Assembly: GCA_019454915.1 (NCBI GenBank)
Contig: JACFNM010000018.1
Coordinates: forward strand, 1-23,388
Direction of reading: 5' to 3'
Length of the DNA: 23,388 nt
Origin: Chitinophagaceae bacterium
GTDB lineage: Bacteria > Bacteroidota > Bacteroidia > Chitinophagales > Chitinophagaceae
Shown here piece after piece: positions 7,547 to 14,660 of this stretch. The notes beneath the pieces were generated by a model. It saw only the letters and a program-made list of their open reading frames with translations. It searched no databases and had not been told where the DNA came from. Position numbers and translations under genes: made by a program. Each line of letters begins with the position of its first letter. The first letter of the stretch is position 1.

Positions 7547-8701
7547 TTACAGAGCTCCGGGGTTTTGTATCAGTTTCGTTACGGTTTCTATTGTATAATC
7601 AATTTCTTCTTCGGTAGTGAATCGCCCCAGACCAAAACGAATGGAGCTTTTTGCCAATTCATCATCGAGATTCATCGCTTTTAATACATGAGATGGTTCC
7701 GGGTTGGCTGAAGTGCATGCAGATCCGGAGGAAACGGCAATGGTTCGGTTGATGGCAGTAAGCAATTTATTGCCGGGTAGTCCGGCGAAAGCAAGGTTGG
7801 TAATATTCGGGAGACGGTGATTGATGCAGCCGTTGACCGATACCGGACTGAACTGCGTTAATGCATTTTCCAGTTTATCGCGCAAAGCGCTGATTCGGGA
7901 TGCTTCCCTGTTCATCTGTTGCCTGCAGATCTCACAAGATTTGCCAAGTCCTGCAATGCCGGGAACGTTGAGCGTACCGCTTCGCATACCCTTTTCGTGA
8001 CCGCCGCCGTCAATCTGAGATACGAGGCGCACCCGGGGGTTACGCCTGCGTACATACAATGCGCCTGCTCCTTTGGGTCCGTATATTTTATGAGCAGAGA
8101 TACAGAGTATGTCTATTTGATCATCTGTAACGCTCACCGGAATTTTTCCGACAGCCTGGGTAGCGTCTGTAAAGAAAAGTATTTGGTGTTGTTTGGCGAT
8201 CGTGCCGATTTCTCTTACAGGTTGAATGGTACCGGTTTCGTTATTCGCCATCATGATGCTGATGAGTATAGTTGTTGGGCGGATAGAAGATTCCAGTTCT
8301 TTCAGATTAATCAATCCTTCTTCATTGACCGGCAGGTAAGTAACCTCTGCGCCTTTCTTTTCCAGGTGTTTACAGGTGTCCAGGACTGCTTTATGTTCTG
8401 TAAGGCAGGTGATAATATGATTCCCTTTGGATGCATAGGCTTCGAAAGCTCCTTTCATCGCCAGGTTGATGGCTTCCGTTGAACCCGAAGTAAAAACAAT
8501 TTCCGAAGGGTCGGCATGGATCAACTCCGCGACCTGTTCTCTTGCCTGTTTTACCGCTTCCTCGGCCGCCCATCCGAATGAATGCGTGCGACTGGCTGCA
8601 TTGCCAAACTGCTCTGAGAAATAGGGCAACATAATTTTCAGCACTTCCGGATCTACAGGTGTTGTTGCATTATTATCTAAGTAAACGGGTAATTTCAACA
8701 T
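7547..8701 (-). CDS. Cysteine desulfurase, IscS/NifS type (PLP-dependent)
   Basis: The 384-residue product releases sulphur from L-cysteine as an enzyme-bound persulfide for Fe-S clusters, thiolated tRNA or cofactors. The PLP lysine is in SAHKIYGPKG (Lys205), and the persulfide Cys329 is in SSGSACTSANPEPSHVL, the long-loop pattern of class I (NifS/IscS) enzymes. YLDNNATTPVDP near the start and TEHKAVLDT are also typical. I chose the ATG at 8701 because MLKLPVYLDNNATT is the standard N terminus; the upstream in-frame ATG adds eight residues. There is no iscU, iscA or regulator beside it, so it stands alone between two repeat-rich spacers, and its sulphur acceptor cannot be named from context. 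The stop lies just right of the palindrome pair. Confidence 0.93.
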   Translation of the reverse strand: MLKLPVYLDNNATTPVDPEVLKIMLPYFSEQFGNAASRTHSFGWAAEEAVKQAREQVAELIHADPSEIVFTSGSTEAINLAMKGAFEAYASKGNHIITCLTEHKAVLDTCKHLEKKGAEVTYLPVNEEGLINLKELESSIRPTTILISIMMANNETGTIQPVREIGTIAKQHQILFFTDATQAVGKIPVSVTDDQIDILCISAHKIYGPKGAGALYVRRRNPRVRLVSQIDGGGHEKGMRSGTLNVPGIAGLGKSCEICRQQMNREASRISALRDKLENALTQFSPVSVNGCINHRLPNITNLAFAGLPGNKLLTAINRTIAVSSGSACTSANPEPSHVLKAMNLDDELAKSSIRFGLGRFTTEEEIDYTIETVTKLIQNPGAL

Positions 8702-9053
8702 GATTCTTGGTAGAATGGTAACCATTCAAAATTACTGGAAATGCAAAGGATGACAAGGCGGTGTATTTTCTTATAGCTCCAAATCATACTCATTCTCTCT
8801 CAGCCTCCCGCGGTCTAACCTTCGGTACTGATCGCTATCATTCTCACATTAATCCCGGTTTCACGCAATGGCGCAATGACGCAAAGGGTAATGCCCTCTG
8901 GTTTCTGTCTTGTTTTCACGTTTAGCCGCAGTCTGACCTTCAGTACTGATCGCTCTCATGCCCACATTCCCTCTCTCTTCCATTTTCAAATTTTCAAATC
9001 ATCACATTTCCACATTTCCCCATTTCCCCATTCTCACATTCTCACATTCTCTC
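8702..9053. other. Repeat-rich spacer between cysteine desulfurase and SDR genes
   Basis: This stretch of about 350 bases has no credible gene. It contains the 43-bp direct-repeat pair described separately and, between the copies, a run of CGCAATGGCGCAATGACGCAAAGG-like text (about 8866-8886). A C/T-rich tract from about 8980 to 9062 is built from words such as TTCCACATTTCC, TTCTCACATTC and TCTCTCTC. Short open frames across it are compositional artefacts. The tract runs to the stop codon of the SDR gene, so the SDR operon must end in or near it, but no ordinary hairpin-plus-U terminator is visible. Confidence 0.7.
8808..8968. repeat. Imperfect 43-bp direct repeat with a 118-bp period
   Basis: Copies at 8808-8850 and 8926-8968 share 37 of 43 bases, including the exact core word GTACTGATCGCT. 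Both begin CCGC-GTCT-ACCTTC (with substitutions) and end in a CACATT word. The 75 bases between them hold the CGCAATGGCGCAATGACG text. The copies have drifted, which suggests an old duplication of an extragenic element and not a working array. There are only two copies and no adjacent cas-like gene, so this is not a CRISPR. Confidence 0.8.
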
Positions 9054-9860
9054 TCACTCTCTCCCATGCCCGGGTATCGTAGTCGTATCTTTCGGCGGGT
9101 TTCTTCCTATTACCGGGTATTGTTCAAGCGTAACATACTGACCACTGATAGGTCCACTTTCATCGGAGAGCCAGTACACTGCGGCTGCCGCGATCTCTTT
9201 CGGCCAAATAATGCGTCCTGCGGGAGCATATACGTTGGGTAAGTCTTTATACCAGTCATCTTCCAGACCGTGTTGACGCTTGCGAATGGTTTCATTTTCC
9301 GTAAGCACCCAACCAGGGTTTATCTGATTTACCCTTACGCCCTCCTCTCTGAAAAGTGTATCGCCCAAATTTTGCGTCATGGTCATTAGCGCTCCTTTAG
9401 ACATGCTGTACGCTAACAGATTAGGCTCTCCGCTAAAGGCGTTGACCGATCCGATATTTAAAACACAGCCCCTCTGTTTACTCAGGTGGGGCAGAGCAGC
9501 CTTTATCAGGGCAAAAGGAGCGACAGTATTGATTTCGATGGTTCTCCGTAAAAGCGCCAGGTCAGTGGTATGGATATTCGAAGAAGGCACGACTGCTGCA
9601 TTATTAACGATAGCGTCTAATTTACCGTAAGTGTTTACGGCTACGTCCACCAGTCGCTGCGGTGCGCCTTCGTTGATGATGTCTTCAATATACAGAACGG
9701 CATTTTCTTTTCCTAATGCTGACACCACTTCTTCTCCCCATGCTTTCTCCAGTCCGTGAATGACCACCTTCGCTCCTTCAGCTACACAACGTATAGCAAT
9801 GGCTTTACCGATGCCGGTGCAGCTTCCGGTTATGATGATTACTTTGTGTTTTAAACGCAT
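9054..9860 (-). CDS. Short-chain dehydrogenase/reductase (SDR), probably sugar or polyol
   Basis: This 268-residue classical SDR has the cofactor motif TGSCTGIG (11-18), NNAA (86-89), the structural Asn111, and the catalytic set Ser138, Tyr151 and Lys155 (IGSVNAF then YSMSK). A basic residue after strand 2 is missing and HGLEKAW follows it, so cofactor preference is unclear. The C terminus is unusual: where most SDRs end in a 'GxxLxVDGG' strand, this one has SGQYVTLEQYPVIGRNPPKD, which may mark a distinct subfamily with an altered substrate lid. It is the third gene of the HUMPS-ADH-SDR unit, 54 bases after the ADH stop, and so probably oxidises or reduces the same sugar-derived substrate. 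The true substrate is unknown. Confidence 0.85.
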   Translation of the reverse strand: MRLKHKVIIITGSCTGIGKAIAIRCVAEGAKVVIHGLEKAWGEEVVSALGKENAVLYIEDIINEGAPQRLVDVAVNTYGKLDAIVNNAAVVPSSNIHTTDLALLRRTIEINTVAPFALIKAALPHLSKQRGCVLNIGSVNAFSGEPNLLAYSMSKGALMTMTQNLGDTLFREEGVRVNQINPGWVLTENETIRKRQHGLEDDWYKDLPNVYAPAGRIIWPKEIAAAAVYWLSDESGPISGQYVTLEQYPVIGRNPPKDTTTIPGHGRE

Positions 9861-9914
9861 GCGGGTTGTTTATGGTTTGAAATTTGGGATTTGAGGTTTG
9901 GAATTTAAAATTGG

Positions 9915-10940
9915 TTAAACCGGTTTCAGAACACTCTTCACCACTTCTCCGCTATGCATCTTTTCAAAAGCTTCATGCCAGTCGGTTACGGGCCATACGC
10001 CTCCTATGATGGGTTTTACATCTAACTGACCGCTCGCAAGCATGGCTATCACTCTTTCCCACATGGGCCAGTTGTGGCTGAAGCTTCCTTGCAGGGTAAC
10101 ATTTTTTTGTACCAGGGGGTCCAGTGAAAAGCCCAAAGGCTGAGGTCCCCAGCCGACTTTGGCTATATGCCCTTTAGGTCGAACGAGTTGCAGAGCCATC
10201 TTTAGGGTGATACTGGCGCCGGCGGCATCAATGATACAATCTGCACCCATTCCGTCCCTTTGCGTAGCCCAGGGCATTGCATCACCGATAATTGTTTCGC
10301 AACCATATTGTTTGGCAATTTCAAGCCGGTGCTTGTCGGCTTCCAGCCCCACTATGGCTACTTCGGCGCCGCAAAGCCTCGCCATAGCAGCACATAAGAT
10401 GCCGATGGTTCCCGGACCCAAAACGATCACGCGGTCTCCGGGTTTGATTCTTGTGTTTCCTACTACTGCATTGTATGCCACGCAACAGGGTTCCGTCAGG
10501 CAGGCTTGTTCAAAAGCCAGTTGATCCGGCACGCGATGTAAACAACGGGCAGGCACCCGAACGTATTTGGTCATGGCGCCATTTACGCCGTAACCGAATC
10601 CTTTTCTCGAAGGATCCAGATTATATAAACCGGCTCTGGTCATCGGACTATCCGGATTAATCACGGCGGCTGTCTCACTCACCACGCGGTCTCCTTCTTT
10701 CCAGCCCGTTACCCTGCTGCCTAATTCGACAACATGGCCTCCGAATTCGTGACCTAATACAACCGGATAATTCACCGGCCAGCTATGATCGGCTGTCCAT
10801 TGATGTAGATCACTACCGCAAACGCCTACGTTGGCAACCTCCAATAACACATCTTCATCTCCTATTTCAGGCTTTTCTATTTCCCTGATTTCAACTGAGC
10901 CTTTTTCCGGCGCATAGTTGACTACTGCTGCTGATTTCAT
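9915..10940 (-). CDS. Medium-chain, zinc-type sugar/polyol dehydrogenase lacking structural-zinc cysteines
   Basis: The 341-residue product belongs to the medium-chain dehydrogenase family near sorbitol/L-iditol and L-threonine dehydrogenases. Likely catalytic-zinc ligands are Cys41 (GVCGSDLH), His64 and Glu65 (GHEFGGHVVELG), with Glu150 as a further candidate. The NAD(P) Rossmann motif is VIVLGPGTIGI (171-181). The lobe that usually carries four structural-zinc cysteines (about residues 87-125) has none, and instead has an insertion including TRAGLYNLDPSRKGFGYGVN. It therefore resembles members that dispense with the structural zinc. It lies 51 bases after the HUMPS gene and 54 before the SDR, in one probable transcript. 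The substrate is unknown; a sugar, polyol or aldonate is likely. Confidence 0.87.
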   Translation of the reverse strand: MKSAAVVNYAPEKGSVEIREIEKPEIGDEDVLLEVANVGVCGSDLHQWTADHSWPVNYPVVLGHEFGGHVVELGSRVTGWKEGDRVVSETAAVINPDSPMTRAGLYNLDPSRKGFGYGVNGAMTKYVRVPARCLHRVPDQLAFEQACLTEPCCVAYNAVVGNTRIKPGDRVIVLGPGTIGILCAAMARLCGAEVAIVGLEADKHRLEIAKQYGCETIIGDAMPWATQRDGMGADCIIDAAGASITLKMALQLVRPKGHIAKVGWGPQPLGFSLDPLVQKNVTLQGSFSHNWPMWERVIAMLASGQLDVKPIIGGVWPVTDWHEAFEKMHSGEVVKSVLKPV

Positions 10941-10991
10941 ATGATAATTTAAAATTTGAGTTTTCTGATTTATTGTTTCAGGGATAGCCGT

Positions 10992-11687
10992 TTATTTAAC
11001 ATCGCCATAAGCGTGTACTTTTTCGCAAATCAGGCGGAGTGAAGCTTCCAGATCTCCGTCGGCTGTTTTGAACGCATCGGCGTCAATCGTCAGCGGCGCT
11101 CCTAAAACCACTAATGGCGCACCGTAAGCCGGACATTGAATGGCCTGCTCCAGGCTAAGCCCGCCGACAGCCTGCACGGGAACCTTTACCGCATTGACTA
11201 CATCTTTTAATTGATCCAGCGGACTGGGCATTCTTTTTCCCTGTGCTGCTATACCTCTTCTTTCATCATAGCCTATATGATGAATTACATAGTCACAACC
11301 CAGGTCTTCCAGCCATTTGGCAGCCGCCACCATATCCGGACTGCCTAAGTTATCACCCATTACTTTGGCGCCAAAATCTTTCCCGGCCTGCACTACACAT
11401 TTTATGGTTTCTTCGTGTGCCCTTGCCATGACCACCACATGTGTTGCGCCGGCTTTGGCCATCATTTCGGCTTCCAGATAGCCTCCATCCATGGTTTTTA
11501 AGTCCGCTACGATGGGTATTCCCGGAAAAGCTTCACGTAATTTTTTAACACCATGCAATCCTTCTGCCAGAATAAGAGGTGTTCCGGCTTCCAGCCAGTC
11601 AACTCCGGCGCGCATGGCCATAGCTGCGGTTTCAAGAGCTTCATCAATATTGGTCAGGTCTAAGGAAATTTGAACGATTGGTTTCAT
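10992..11687 (-). CDS. HUMPS-family enzyme: 3-hexulose-6-phosphate synthase / 3-keto-L-gulonate-6-phosphate decarboxylase-like
   Basis: The 231-residue product is a single-domain TIM barrel of the orotidine-monophosphate-decarboxylase superfamily. Asp10, Glu33 (WLEAGTPLI) and the Asp62-x-Lys64-x-x-Asp67 set (ADLKTMD) are the shared metal and acid-base residues. His136/137 sit in HHIGYDERRG. Decarboxylases of the UlaD type have an Arg in this loop (Arg139 in E. coli UlaD), here replaced by Tyr140 by my alignment. That is closer to the hexulose-phosphate synthase pattern 'HxGxD'. No 6-phospho-3-hexuloisomerase is present, so the formaldehyde-fixing pathway is not complete here. It is the first gene of the HUMPS-ADH-SDR unit, preceded by a 133-base spacer after ogt. 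It could act on a phosphorylated keto acid made by the nearby dehydrogenases and FGGY kinase. Confidence 0.82.
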   Translation of the reverse strand: MKPIVQISLDLTNIDEALETAAMAMRAGVDWLEAGTPLILAEGLHGVKKLREAFPGIPIVADLKTMDGGYLEAEMMAKAGATHVVVMARAHEETIKCVVQAGKDFGAKVMGDNLGSPDMVAAAKWLEDLGCDYVIHHIGYDERRGIAAQGKRMPSPLDQLKDVVNAVKVPVQAVGGLSLEQAIQCPAYGAPLVVLGAPLTIDADAFKTADGDLEASLRLICEKVHAYGDVK

Positions 11688-11820
11688 GTAATTATATAAT
11701 TTAAGTCGTTTAAGAATTTATAACTTCGGGCACTTTAAAGAGGTTTTTTCATTTTTCATATACTCAAAACGAAATTCGAATACGTCAATAATTATCTCAC
11801 TTAGCTCTATAGGTATTTTT

Positions 11821-12369
11821 CTACCATTCTCCCAGTTTTTGTACGCCATTGGCCACTTTATCTTCATGCTCCAGCAGCCATTTCTTACGCCACAGGTCTC
11901 CGCCGTAGCCAACCAGGCTGCCATTGGCGCCGATAACGCGGTGGCAGGGAACCACGATGCTTATTTGATTTTTCCCATTGGTGGTTCCCACAGCCCGGAT
12001 GGCTTTGGGATTTCCAATCCGCTTGGATAGCTCTAAATAAGAAATGGTTTTTCCATAGGGGATATCCAAAAGGGCATTCCAGACTGTTTCCTGGAAGGGA
12101 GTGCCTTCCTGTTGAAAAGGGAAATCAAAAACCTGCCGGTTACCGGCAAAATATTCATCCAGTTGTCTCATGCAGGTTTTTACCAAGGGGCTTTTCTTAT
12201 CCTCCTTCAATTCAGCAGGTTGTAATTGCGGTCCCTTCTCTGAATTGATGAACCATATTTCACGAATATACTGCTCAGAACTCTTTATTTGCAGGATTCC
12301 GATGGGCGAATGATAATAATTGGTCTTTTCGCTATCCACTGCTTCCCTATTTATTAGTTGCCTGTTCAT
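11821..12369 (-). CDS. ogt: Methylated-DNA--[protein]-cysteine S-methyltransferase (O6-alkylguanine repair)
   Basis: The 182-residue product has the standard two-part layout: a variable N-terminal half (about 16-85) and the helix-turn-helix catalytic half from FQETVWNALLDIPYGKT. The acceptor Cys142 is in VVPCHRVIGANG, and the preceding AIRAVGTTNGKN (124-134) carries the arginine finger Arg126 and the Asn hinge. The protein removes alkyl groups from O6-guanine by irreversible self-alkylation. Its start lies inside the end of yggS, with a 23-base overlap (12347-12369), so the two are probably translated from one message. Length and composition are ordinary, and nothing suggests an Ada-type fusion. 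Confidence 0.94.
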   Translation of the reverse strand: MNRQLINREAVDSEKTNYYHSPIGILQIKSSEQYIREIWFINSEKGPQLQPAELKEDKKSPLVKTCMRQLDEYFAGNRQVFDFPFQQEGTPFQETVWNALLDIPYGKTISYLELSKRIGNPKAIRAVGTTNGKNQISIVVPCHRVIGANGSLVGYGGDLWRKKWLLEHEDKVANGVQKLGEW

Positions 12370-13081
12370 TCCAGTAATAGCTGTCCGGATAAATCCTGGA
12401 TCCGAAAATGGCGGTACCCACTCTCACCATAGTAGCGCCTTCTTCAATAGCGGTTTCCAAATCATGACTCATGCCCATAGACAGGTGGTTCAGTTCAAAA
12501 TGGGGTAAGTTAAGTCCGATAATCTGTTGTTGCAGACGCTTCAATAGTTGAAAACATTTTCTTACCTGTTCCTGTTCTGCACTGAACAACCCAATGGTCA
12601 TTAACCCTTTCACCTGCAGGGTGTCGTATTGTGAAACTATTTTTGCAAAAGAGACGGCTTCTTGAGGAGCGATGCCGAATTTACTCTCTTCGAACGAACT
12701 GTTCACCTGGATCATGATGTCGGCCTTGCGTCCTTCCCGCTGTAACCGGGCGTCCAGTTTTTCCACCAGTTCTGTTCTGTCTACCGACTGAATACAGTCT
12801 GCGTACTTCAATACATCTTTTATTTTATTGGTTTGTAAGTGACCGATAAAATGAGCCTGGTGGGGTGTATCTTTTAAGGCGTTGTATTTTTCTTTTAGCT
12901 CCTGTACTTTGTTCTCACCGATTAGGGTTTCTCCCGACTGCAGTGCAATTTTTATGTTTTCGGAAGAAACGGTTTTGGTCGCGAGAAGCAGTGAAACCTC
13001 CTGGGGATTACGCCCGGCTTTTAAGCAGGCAACTTTTATTCTTTCATGAACGACTGATAAATTTTCCCGAATATAATTCAT
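12347..13081 (-). CDS. yggS: YggS-family pyridoxal-phosphate homeostasis protein
   Basis: The 244-residue product is the single-domain alanine-racemase-fold PLP-binding protein found in nearly all bacteria, which buffers PLP and affects amino-acid and vitamin B6 balance without a known enzymatic reaction. The PLP lysine is Lys36 in LLLATKTVS. Other family marks are IGENKVQE, HFIGHLQTNK, IQVNSSFEESKFG, LSMGMSHD and TMVRVGTAIFG near the end. It is the first gene of a minus-strand unit with ogt; a perfect TAnnTTTG box sits about 23 bases upstream of the start. It is divergent from the Gfo/Idh/MocA gene across a 117-base spacer. Confidence 0.95.
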   Translation of the reverse strand: MNYIRENLSVVHERIKVACLKAGRNPQEVSLLLATKTVSSENIKIALQSGETLIGENKVQELKEKYNALKDTPHQAHFIGHLQTNKIKDVLKYADCIQSVDRTELVEKLDARLQREGRKADIMIQVNSSFEESKFGIAPQEAVSFAKIVSQYDTLQVKGLMTIGLFSAEQEQVRKCFQLLKRLQQQIIGLNLPHFELNHLSMGMSHDLETAIEEGATMVRVGTAIFGSRIYPDSYYWNEQATNK

Positions 13082-13104
13082 CTCTGCTGATCTAAATCCG
13101 TTGA

Positions 13105-13112
13105 CAAAGTTA
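13105..13112 (-). promoter_or_regulatory. Bacteroidota-type -7 promoter box for yggS-ogt
   Basis: On the minus strand this reads TAACTTTG, matching the Bacteroidota -7 consensus TAnnTTTG. It lies 23 bases upstream of the yggS start codon. A matching -33 TTTG is not seen at the expected spacing of about 19-21 bases, so the call rests on the -7 box and position only. Confidence 0.45.
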
Positions 13113-13198
13113 GCTAAAAGGAATCAAGAGCCGTTTTTTTCCTTACTGCAATACTCAATCTTCTGAACTTCTTCCTAACTTAACAAGAAAATTTTTCA

Positions 13199-14623
13199 AT
13201 GACTGCTTCCCGCAACAAATATTCCAGAAGGAAATTTATCCGGAGCGCCGCTGTAGCTGCGCCGGTTTTTCTTATTGTTCCGAGATACGTTTTAGGTAAG
13301 GGATATACTGCTCCCAGTGATAAACTGAATATCGCGGGAATAGGAACGGGCGGGAAGGCGGAAGTGAATCTTCCTTTTGCTTTTAATAAGGGCAGTGACA
13401 ATATTGTAGCGCTCTGCGATGTGGATGACCGGCAGTCTGTTAATGCACGAAAGAAATGGCCGCAGGCGCCTTATTATACAGATTACAGGAAGATGCTTGA
13501 AAAGGAACATAAGCATATAGATGCGGTGATGGTTACCACACCCGACCATATGCACTATGTTCAATCCATGGCGGCAATACAATTGGGGAAGCATGTTTAC
13601 TGCGAAAAGCCGCTTACACATGACATTTATGAGGCCCGGATGCTCACGCAGGCAGCGGAAAAATACAAAGTGGTTACACAGATGGGTAATCAGGGCAGTA
13701 GCGGAGAAGATACGCGCCTGGTAGAAACCTGGGTGCAGGACGGGCTGATTGGCGAAGTGCGAACGGTGCATGTATGGACAAACAGGCCTACCTGGCCGCA
13801 AGGTGTACCCAGACCGACGGGGCAATTTGATATCCCGAGAGAAGTTGATTGGAATCTCTGGCTGGGCACTGCCCCCGAGCGACCTTACAATCCCGGTTAT
13901 CTGCCTGCAATTTGGAGAGGCTGGGTGGATTTTGGAACCGGTTCATTAGGGGATATGGGTTGTCATTTTATTGACGTGGTTTATCGCGCGCTAAAACTGA
14001 GATACCCGGTGTCCGTAGAAACCAGCGTCGGCTCTGTATATACGGGGTTTTTCAAAGAAGCTATTTATCCGGACAGCTATCCTCCTTCTGCTAAAACCTA
14101 TATTCAGTTTCCGGCAAGAGAAAATATGCCCGAGGTTGAAATGATATGGTATGACGGAGGTATTCGTCCGAAAAGACCGGAAGAACTACTGCCTGATGAA
14201 GAGATGGGTGAAGTAGACGGAGGAATTATTTTCGAAGGATCAAAGGGGAAGATAATGGCCGGACTTTTTGGAAGAAAGCCCACTTTGCTGCCAACCAAAA
14301 AGATGCAGGAATTGAATTTGCCCAGGTCGAAGTTTGCTTTGGTGGACGGAGATATTGATGGTCATCAGCAGCAATGGGTGAAGGCATGTAAACAGGGTTA
14401 TGGAACCTATACCAGCTCTTCCTTTGATAAATCGGGACCTTTAACGGAAACCGTATTGATGGGTAACCTGGCAGTATTAAGTTATAATTATTTCGAAACG
14501 GACGCGAAAGGTAACCGCATTTTTCCGGGGAGAAAAAAACTCTTATGGGATGGAGAAAATATGCGTATTACTAATTTTGAACGGGCAAATCAATTCGTAA
14601 AAAGGAACTATAGGAGCTATTAA
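13199..14623 (+). CDS. Tat-exported Gfo/Idh/MocA-family oxidoreductase
   Basis: The 474-residue product has a twin-arginine leader, SRRKFIRSAAVAAPVFLIVP (9-28), then a Rossmann domain starting KLNIAGIGTGGKAEVN (42-57) and the family motif CEKPLTHD (135-142). A C-terminal alpha/beta domain contains GTGSLGDMGCHFID. Such enzymes bind NAD(P) tightly and oxidise or reduce sugars or their derivatives. The periplasmic subgroup in Bacteroidota is mostly uncharacterised, with roles proposed in glycoside oxidation-elimination. I saw nothing pointing to the GH109 hydrolase subgroup. It is divergent from yggS and followed 37 bases later by a DtxR-type regulator, possibly on one transcript. A Tat leader on a nucleotide-dependent enzyme implies that it is exported folded with its cofactor. 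Confidence 0.9.
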   Translation: MTASRNKYSRRKFIRSAAVAAPVFLIVPRYVLGKGYTAPSDKLNIAGIGTGGKAEVNLPFAFNKGSDNIVALCDVDDRQSVNARKKWPQAPYYTDYRKMLEKEHKHIDAVMVTTPDHMHYVQSMAAIQLGKHVYCEKPLTHDIYEARMLTQAAEKYKVVTQMGNQGSSGEDTRLVETWVQDGLIGEVRTVHVWTNRPTWPQGVPRPTGQFDIPREVDWNLWLGTAPERPYNPGYLPAIWRGWVDFGTGSLGDMGCHFIDVVYRALKLRYPVSVETSVGSVYTGFFKEAIYPDSYPPSAKTYIQFPARENMPEVEMIWYDGGIRPKRPEELLPDEEMGEVDGGIIFEGSKGKIMAGLFGRKPTLLPTKKMQELNLPRSKFALVDGDIDGHQQQWVKACKQGYGTYTSSSFDKSGPLTETVLMGNLAVLSYNYFETDAKGNRIFPGRKKLLWDGENMRITNFERANQFVKRNYRSY

Positions 14624-14660
14624 TGCGGGGAAGAATATTCAAATCTTCTATCTTTACCGG

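Noticed and set aside
8808..8968. CRISPR-like array in the repeat spacer
   Set aside because: Only two diverged copies, a spacer-like middle made of simple repeats, and no cas genes in the window.
10992..11687. Ribulose-monophosphate formaldehyde pathway
   Set aside because: The partner isomerase (6-phospho-3-hexuloisomerase) is not present, and the neighbours are dehydrogenases and a sugar kinase, so only the family is claimed.
11718..11924. A 68-codon minus-strand frame overlapping the repair gene end
   Set aside because: It is mostly an alternative frame of the repair gene with a short AT-rich tail. No domain or start signal; the repair protein has a normal C terminus, so no frameshift is implied.
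13199..14623. GH109-type NAD-dependent glycosidase
   Set aside because: The usual features I associate with GH109 were not seen; the sequence reads as a general Tat-exported Gfo/Idh/MocA enzyme.
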